DNA from: Clostridiales bacterium
Lineage (GTDB): Bacteria > Bacillota > Clostridia > Lachnospirales > Lachnospiraceae
Reading direction: 5' to 3'
DNA: 9,893 nt
Assembly (NCBI GenBank): GCA_019420425.1
Contig: JAHZHG010000075.1
Span: 1-9,893 of the forward strand
The notes under the pieces were generated by a model that saw nothing but the letters and a program-made list of their open reading frames with translations, did not search any database and was not told where the DNA came from. Below are positions 5,018 to 9,893 of the stretch, one piece after another. The stretch's first letter is position 1, and every line of letters begins with the position of its first letter. Both the position numbers and the translations under genes were made by a program.

Positions 5018-6193
5018 ATGAATAAAAGACGAGTATTTTTGATTGTTCTGGACAGCTTTGGCATCGGGTACCTGCCGGATGCGGCGCTGTTTCATGACGA
5101 GGGCGCCAATACCCTCGCTTCGATTACCGGTTCTGCAAGATATAATACGCCGAATATGGAGCGGATGGGCCTGTTCAATATTGAGGGCGTGAGCTGCAGA
5201 GAGGGTGTGGAACACCCGATTGCGTCCTTTGGACGGATGGCGGAAAAATCTATGGGTAAGGATACGACGATTGGCCACTGGGAGATTGCGGGAATGATCT
5301 CTCCCAGTCCCATGCCGGTGTATCCGGATGGATTTCCGGAGGAGGTGCTGGCCCCGTTTCGGGAGCAGACCGGACGGGGTGTGCTGTGCAACAAGCCGTA
5401 TTCCGGCACAGACGTTATCCGGGACTACGGGGAAGAGCAGGTAAAGACGGGCGATTTTATTGTGTACACCTCGGCGGACAGCGTATTCCAGATTGCGGCC
5501 CATGAGGATGTGGTTCCGCTGGAGGAGCTGTACGATGCGTGCCGCAAGGCCAGGGCGATCCTGCAGGGAAAGCATGGCGTGGGCAGAGTGATTGCCCGGC
5601 CGTTTGTAGGGAACGCAGAGGAGGGATTTACCCGTACGAGAAACCGCCACGATTTTTCGCTGATCCCGCCGAGAAAGACCGTTCTGGTCAGTCTGCAGGA
5701 GCATGGGCTGGATACGTACGGCGTGGGAAAGATTTATGATATTTTTGCCGGGCAGGGCGTGGCGCACACAGTTTCCATGACTTCTAATACAGACGGTATG
5801 GAAAAAACACTGAAATGGATGGATGAGGATTTCCACGGGCTGTGCTTTGTGAACCTGGTGGACTTTGATATGGTTTATGGGCACCGCAATGATATAGACG
5901 GCTATGCCCAGGCGGCCACAGATTTTGACGTACAGCTGGGGCAGCTGATGGAGAAAATGAGGCCGGAGGACGTGGTGATGATTACCGCAGATCACGGCTG
6001 CGATCCGGGTTTTCCGGGCACAGATCATACGAGGGAATACGTTCCCCTGCTGATTTACGGCGACGGCGTGAAGGCGGGCGTGGATTTAAAGACCAGGCCA
6101 ACCTTTGCGGATATTGGTTCTACGGTTCTGGAGATTCTGGGCGTGGAGAACGAGCTGGACGGCACCAGCTTCTGGCAGAAGGTTAAGAAATAA
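5018..6193 (+). CDS. deoB: Phosphopentomutase
   Basis: DeoB converts (deoxy)ribose-1-phosphate to the 5-phosphate, linking nucleoside breakdown to the pentose phosphate and glycolytic pathways. It belongs to the alkaline phosphatase-like metalloenzymes and needs two Mn ions. The active site is complete compared with the Bacillus cereus enzyme: Asp12 in VLDSFGIG, the phospho-accepting Thr83 in GKDTTIGHWE, Asp284 and His289 in DFDMVYGH, Asp325-His326 in ITADHG and His337 in GTDHTRE. The length of 391 residues is typical, and the ARPFVG and NRHDFSL words are also present. GAGGAG sits 9 nt before the ATG, inside the end of deoD. pdp follows after 18 nt. It should use the sugar phosphates made by both phosphorylases that flank it. 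Confidence 0.97.
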   Translation: MNKRRVFLIVLDSFGIGYLPDAALFHDEGANTLASITGSARYNTPNMERMGLFNIEGVSCREGVEHPIASFGRMAEKSMGKDTTIGHWEIAGMISPSPMPVYPDGFPEEVLAPFREQTGRGVLCNKPYSGTDVIRDYGEEQVKTGDFIVYTSADSVFQIAAHEDVVPLEELYDACRKARAILQGKHGVGRVIARPFVGNAEEGFTRTRNRHDFSLIPPRKTVLVSLQEHGLDTYGVGKIYDIFAGQGVAHTVSMTSNTDGMEKTLKWMDEDFHGLCFVNLVDFDMVYGHRNDIDGYAQAATDFDVQLGQLMEKMRPEDVVMITADHGCDPGFPGTDHTREYVPLLIYGDGVKAGVDLKTRPTFADIGSTVLEILGVENELDGTSFWQKVKK

Positions 6194-6211
6194 GGATCAG
6201 GGGGATCTGAG

Positions 6212-7522
6212 ATGAGAATGTATGATGTGATTCTCAAAAAGCGCAACGGCGGAGTACTCTCCGAGGAGGAAATCCGGGAAATGATCCGGGAATATACGGA
6301 TGGGAAAATTCCGGATTATCAGATGTCCGCATTATTGATGGCGATTTATTTCCAGGGGATGACGGATGAAGAGACGGCAGTGCTGACGGATGCCATGGCG
6401 CATTCCGGGAATATGGTGGATTTGTCCGGCATTGACGGGGTTAAGGTAGATAAGCACTCCACAGGCGGAGTGGGCGATAAGACGACGGTCATCGTGGCCC
6501 CCATTGTGGCGGCCTGTGGCTGCAAGGTAGCGAAGATGTCCGGAAGGGGACTGGGCCACACGGGCGGAACGGTGGATAAGCTGGAGTCTATTCCGGGATT
6601 TCGGACTACGCTTTCCGTTAGGGAGTTTACGGATGTGGTGAACCGCACCGGGCTGTGTGTGATCGGACAGTCCGGAAACCTGGCCCCGGCGGATAAGCTG
6701 CTGTATGCGCTGAGAGACGTGACAGCGACGGTGGAGAGCGTGCCGCTGATTGCCGCGTCCATTATGAGCAAAAAGCTGGCAGCAGGAAATGACTGTATTC
6801 TTCTGGATGTAAAGACGGGCAGCGGCGCGTTTATGAAAACCGTGGATGAGGCAGTGAATCTGGCGGAGAAGATGGTGGCCATTGGCGAACATGCGGGCCG
6901 CCGGACGGCTGCGCTGATTACCAATATGGATCTGCCGCTGGGAAATTATATTGGAAACGCGCTGGAGCTAAAAGAGGCGGTTGCAACGCTGAATGGCCAG
7001 GGGCCGCAGGATTTGACCCTGGTATGCCTGGAGCTGGCGGCGACGATGCTGCATCTGGCCGGAAAGGGCAGCGTAGAGGATTGCCGGGAAATGGCCAGGA
7101 AGGCCATTGACAGCGGGGATGCGCTGGAACGGCTGGCGGCTATGGTTGAGGCTCAGGGCGGAGATACTTCAGTAATCCGTGATCCGGGCCTGTTTCCGGA
7201 GGCGCCGTACCGGAAGGCCGTCCTGGCAGAGCGCACGGGCTACATTGCCCATATGGACACCGAGAGCTGCGGCATAGCGGCTGCCATGCTTGGCGCCGGG
7301 CGCGAGACGAAGGAGAGCAGCATTGATTATTCCGCGGGGATTGTTCTGAAGGCCAAAACCGGCGATTTTGTCCATGAAGGGGATGAGCTGGCGGTATTTT
7401 ATACCTCTGAGGAGGAACGGATGGAAAAGGCGGAGAAACGGTATCATCAGGCGATTTTGATTTCGGAGGAAAAGCCGGAGGCGCAGCCGCTGATCTACCG
7501 GACGGTATTAAAGAAAAGATAA
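6212..7522 (+). CDS. pdp: Pyrimidine-nucleoside phosphorylase
   Basis: Pdp splits uridine, deoxyuridine and thymidine with phosphate to base and (deoxy)ribose-1-phosphate; the narrower thymidine phosphorylase DeoA is the alternative name. The 436 residues align throughout with the Bacillus subtilis enzyme from MRMYD onward. Signatures are KVDKHSTGGVGDKTT (78-92, phosphate site), KMSGRGLGHTGGTVDKLE (108-125, family signature), IGQSGNLAPADK, ALRDVTATVESVPLIAASI and LDVKTGSGAFMKT. An alpha/beta domain near the C-terminus holds the barrel-hammerhead region (GAGRETKESSID, then KTGDFVHEGDEL). The start at 6212 has AGGGGGA 6 nt upstream; a second ATG at 6218 is less well placed. It lies between deoB and the pyrophosphatase gene on the same strand, forming the classic deo trio. 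Confidence 0.96.
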   Translation: MRMYDVILKKRNGGVLSEEEIREMIREYTDGKIPDYQMSALLMAIYFQGMTDEETAVLTDAMAHSGNMVDLSGIDGVKVDKHSTGGVGDKTTVIVAPIVAACGCKVAKMSGRGLGHTGGTVDKLESIPGFRTTLSVREFTDVVNRTGLCVIGQSGNLAPADKLLYALRDVTATVESVPLIAASIMSKKLAAGNDCILLDVKTGSGAFMKTVDEAVNLAEKMVAIGEHAGRRTAALITNMDLPLGNYIGNALELKEAVATLNGQGPQDLTLVCLELAATMLHLAGKGSVEDCREMARKAIDSGDALERLAAMVEAQGGDTSVIRDPGLFPEAPYRKAVLAERTGYIAHMDTESCGIAAAMLGAGRETKESSIDYSAGIVLKAKTGDFVHEGDELAVFYTSEEERMEKAEKRYHQAILISEEKPEAQPLIYRTVLKKR

Positions 7523-7570
7523 CTGCCCGGCGGGGTATGCAAGAAGAGAAAGATAAAGAGAGGGCATTAA

Positions 7571-9229
7571 ATGCGAACAGTTTGTGTTGTGGGACATAAG
7601 AATCCGGATACGGACTCGATTTGTTCCGCCGTTTCCTATGCGGCACTGAAAAATAAGGAAGATAATGGACAGAACTATCATTATGTGCCGGTGAGGGCAG
7701 GCCAGATCAGCGCGGAGACACAGTATGTGCTGGAGAGATTTGGAATTGAGCCGCCCATGTTCCTGGATAATATCGGTACCCGGGTAAAGGATATGGAGAT
7801 CCGCAAGGTACCGGGAGTTACCAGCAATATTTCACTGAAGGATGCTTGGCATCTGATGCGTTCCCAGAATGTATTTACCCTTCCGATTACCAATGAAGAA
7901 AACGAGCTGAAGGGCCTGATTACGATTAATGATATCGCCAAATCCTACATGGAGGAGTTTGACAGCGCCGTGCTTTCGGTGGCAAAGACACCATACAAAA
8001 ACGTGCTGGAGACGCTGGATGCGACCATGGTTGTAGGCGATGAGAACGGGTATTTCGATAAGGGCAAGGTGGTCATTGCGGCGGCAAACCCGGATGTGAT
8101 GGAAAATTACATTGACGAGAACGATATGGTTATTCTGGGAAACCGGTATGAGGGACAGCTGTGCGCGATTGAGATGCAGGCAGGCTGTATTGTGGTCTGC
8201 CTGGGCGCGCCTGTTTCACGGACGATCCAGCGCCTGGCCCGGGACAGAAACTGTACGATTATTGTTACGCCGCTGGATACATACGCAGTGGCCAGGCTGA
8301 TTAACCAGAGCATGCCCGTGGATTTCTTTATGAAGAAAGAGAATCTGATTACCTTTGAAATCGACGATTATACGGATGCGATTAAGGAGATTATGTCCAG
8401 CAAGCGGTACCGCGATTTCCCGATTCTGGATCAGAAGGGGAAATATTACGGGATGATTTCCAGACGGAACCTGCTGGGCGTGCGCAAGCGGGCCATTATC
8501 ATGGTGGATCACAACGAGGTTTCCCAGGCGGTGGATAACATTGAGGATGCGGAGATTCTGGAGATTATCGATCATCACCGTCTTGGCTCACTGGAGACAA
8601 TGGGGCCGGTGTATTTCCGCAACCAGCCCGTGGGCTGTACCTGTACGATTATTTATCAGCTTTACCGGGAAAAAAATATAGAGATTCCGCCGAACATTGC
8701 GGGGTTGATGTGCAGTGCGATCATTTCGGATACTTTGATGTTCCGTTCGCCTACCTGTACCTGGATGGATCGGGAGGCGGCAGAGGCTCTGGCAAAAATT
8801 GCCGGGATTAACTGTGAAGAATATGCGATGGATATGTTCCGGGCAGGCAGCGATCTGAAAAATAAGACACCGGAGGAGATTTTCTATCAGGATTTCAAGA
8901 AATTTGAAGTGGGCGAGGTAGAGTTTGCCGTTGGGCAGATCACTTCCTTGAGCGCAAATGAACTGACAGAGATTAAAGGAAGGCTGATTCCCTACATGGA
9001 AAAGGCGTGCAAGGATCACCGGATGGACATGGTATTTTTCATGCTGACGAATATTATCGGGGAATCCACGGAGCTTTTGTGCTACGGGGAAGGCATGGAA
9101 GATATTGTCGAGGATGCGTTTGGAAAACGGCCGGTAGACGGCTGCGTAGTGCTTGAGGGCGTGGTGTCCCGGAAAAAGCAGCTGATTCCGTCATTTATCA
9201 ATGCGTTCAGCAAAAGTTCGATTGTATAA
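7571..9229 (+). CDS. CBS-domain family II manganese-dependent inorganic pyrophosphatase
   Basis: This cytoplasmic enzyme hydrolyses pyrophosphate to two phosphates. The 552 residues show the DHH phosphoesterase plan split by a regulatory insert. The N-terminal part has His9-x-Asn-Pro-Asp13-x-Asp15 (metal ligands). A CBS domain runs from about 70 to 130, a DRTGG domain from about 140 to 250, and a second CBS domain from about 250 to 305. The DHH core resumes with Asp313 in MVDHNE, Asp334-His335-His336, Asp387 in IISDTLMFRS and the C-terminal DHHA2 part with Ser533-Arg-Lys-Lys536 (substrate binding). Known enzymes of this CBS-DRTGG-CBS layout are inhibited by AMP/ADP and stimulated by ATP or diadenosine polyphosphates, so activity probably follows cell energy state. 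The ATG has AGAGAGG upstream at normal spacing. The 48-nt gap after pdp has no terminator, so readthrough from the deo genes is likely. Confidence 0.94.
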   Translation: MRTVCVVGHKNPDTDSICSAVSYAALKNKEDNGQNYHYVPVRAGQISAETQYVLERFGIEPPMFLDNIGTRVKDMEIRKVPGVTSNISLKDAWHLMRSQNVFTLPITNEENELKGLITINDIAKSYMEEFDSAVLSVAKTPYKNVLETLDATMVVGDENGYFDKGKVVIAAANPDVMENYIDENDMVILGNRYEGQLCAIEMQAGCIVVCLGAPVSRTIQRLARDRNCTIIVTPLDTYAVARLINQSMPVDFFMKKENLITFEIDDYTDAIKEIMSSKRYRDFPILDQKGKYYGMISRRNLLGVRKRAIIMVDHNEVSQAVDNIEDAEILEIIDHHRLGSLETMGPVYFRNQPVGCTCTIIYQLYREKNIEIPPNIAGLMCSAIISDTLMFRSPTCTWMDREAAEALAKIAGINCEEYAMDMFRAGSDLKNKTPEEIFYQDFKKFEVGEVEFAVGQITSLSANELTEIKGRLIPYMEKACKDHRMDMVFFMLTNIIGESTELLCYGEGMEDIVEDAFGKRPVDGCVVLEGVVSRKKQLIPSFINAFSKSSIV

Positions 9230-9240
9230 GGAAAAGGATT

Positions 9241-9813
9241 ATGGCAAAACAACAGTGGAAGCCCGGAAATATGCTTTATCCCGTTCCGGCGGTGATGGTA
9301 AGCTGCGGGCGGGCAGGCGAAAAACCGAATATTATTACGATTGCATGGGCAGGCACCGTAAATACGGCGCCGCCCATGGTTTCGATTTCCGTGCGTCCCC
9401 AGCGGTATTCCCATGGGATTATCGCGGAGACAGGGGAATTTGTGATCAATCTGGTGACAAAGGAGCTGGTCTATGCGGCGGATTACTGCGGGGTAAAATC
9501 CGGAAGGGATACGGATAAATTTGCGGCGATGAAGCTCACACCGTGTGAAGCAGCAGGAGCAGCGGCGCCGGGAATTGCGGAAAGTCCGGTGAATATTGCC
9601 TGCAGGGTAAAACAGATTATCCCGCTGGGGAGCCACGATATGTTTCTGGCAGAGGTTGTGGGCGTGTCAGTGGATGAGGCATATATGGGCAAAAACGGGA
9701 AATTTGAACTGAACAAGGCCGGATTGGTGGCGTATTCTCATGGGGAGTATGCGGCATTGGGAAAGGTGCTGGGGAAATTTGGGTATTCGGTTCAAAAGAA
9801 GAGAAATAAATAA
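9241..9813 (+). CDS. Flavin reductase family protein (flavoredoxin-like)
   Basis: The 190-residue protein belongs to the FMN-binding split-barrel group (flavin reductase/flavoredoxin, DIM6/NTAB type). Evidence is the opening WKPGNMLYPVPAVMVS, the flavin-site run NIITIAWAGTVNTAPPMVSI (30-49) with SVRPQRYSH (50-58) and GEFVINL (65-71), then YCGVKSGRDTDKF (82-94), ESPVNIACRV (114-123) and HGEYAALGK near the end. Members bind FMN and move electrons between flavin, ferredoxin-like or thiol partners; the exact substrate is unknown. It starts 11 nt after the pyrophosphatase stop with AAGGAAAAGG as ribosome site, so the two are probably cotranscribed. There is no signal peptide. Its tie to nucleoside salvage is not obvious and may only be positional. 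Confidence 0.93.
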   Translation: MAKQQWKPGNMLYPVPAVMVSCGRAGEKPNIITIAWAGTVNTAPPMVSISVRPQRYSHGIIAETGEFVINLVTKELVYAADYCGVKSGRDTDKFAAMKLTPCEAAGAAAPGIAESPVNIACRVKQIIPLGSHDMFLAEVVGVSVDEAYMGKNGKFELNKAGLVAYSHGEYAALGKVLGKFGYSVQKKRNK

Positions 9814-9829
9814 TTATACATTTTTACAC

Positions 9830-9889
9830 AGTGGATTTCCGGACGCCCCGGCAGACCCACTATCCCCCTCAGACACGGCAAATTTTGCC
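9830..9889. other. Inverted repeats after the flavin reductase gene
   Basis: AGTGG (9830-9834) pairs with CCACT (9857-9861), enclosing a CCGG/CCGG stem (9839-9842 with 9848-9851) and a 5-nt loop. A second, perfect inverted repeat, GGCAAA-T-TTTGCC, lies at 9877-9889 next to the window edge. Neither is followed by a clear T-run inside the window, so I cannot call a terminator, though this is where one would be expected for the run that began at deoD. Confidence 0.35.
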
Positions 9890-9893
9890 CCTT

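Noticed and set aside
4904..6028. 374-codon minus-strand open frame opposite deoB
   Set aside because: deoB is an intact, motif-complete gene on the plus strand; the antisense translation is His/Arg-rich and typical of the complement of GC-rich clostridial codons.
6332..6924. Two minus-strand open frames of about 190 codons opposite pdp
   Set aside because: Both mirror the conserved pdp coding sequence and show no protein features of their own.
1..9893. CRISPR array, tRNA/rRNA genes, insertion sequence with terminal repeats, toxin-antitoxin or phage-defence genes
   Set aside because: Reading both strands I saw no regularly spaced repeats, no tRNA-like cloverleaf, no transposase and no toxin or defence domain. 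The only hint of mobility is the broken metalloregulator junction.

Overview
The window looks like chromosomal DNA of an anaerobic Gram-positive bacterium of the Clostridia, most like Lachnospiraceae. Signs of this are GGAGG-type ribosome binding sites, a purine-rich coding strand, a CBS-regulated family II pyrophosphatase, a poly-[4Fe-4S] ferredoxin and a flavoredoxin-like protein. This placement is from general resemblance; no database search was run.

There are three blocks. (1) Positions 1-1690, plus strand: the C-terminal part of an ABC exporter (permease-ATPase) is followed 11 nt later by a DtxR/MntR-type metalloregulator gene. The regulator keeps only its DNA-binding half; homology stops near 1246 and the frame continues into an unrelated tail and then non-coding remnant DNA. 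This reads as the worn end of an acquired cassette. (2) Positions 1628-3899: a strong plus-strand promoter drives an orphan ferredoxin with four CxxCxxCxxxC motifs. It converges on a minus-strand operon encoding a secreted beta-lactamase-fold serine hydrolase and an unrecognised 86-residue protein. A long bidirectional terminator hairpin separates the two units. The minus operon has a near-consensus promoter at 3871-3899. (3) Positions 4289-9813, plus strand: a close-packed nucleoside salvage run of deoD (purine nucleoside phosphorylase), deoB (phosphopentomutase) and pdp (pyrimidine nucleoside phosphorylase), followed by a CBS-DRTGG-CBS family II inorganic pyrophosphatase and a flavin reductase-like protein.

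The deo genes work together. The two phosphorylases split purine and pyrimidine (deoxy)nucleosides to free base and (deoxy)ribose-1-phosphate, and DeoB converts that to the 5-phosphate for central metabolism or PRPP synthesis. The pyrophosphatase, whose family is adenine-nucleotide regulated, could pull PPi-releasing reactions such as base phosphoribosylation; that link is inferred from position only. No deoC, cdd, nucleoside transporter or DeoR-type regulator lies in the window. The 465-nt divergent spacer (3818-4282) holds the minus promoter, an orphan hairpin, a 22-bp operator-like palindrome and an AT-rich stretch.

I see no clear novel multi-gene system. The items most worth a second look are the serine hydrolase/86-aa protein pair, the chimeric metalloregulator junction and the palindrome in the deo upstream region.
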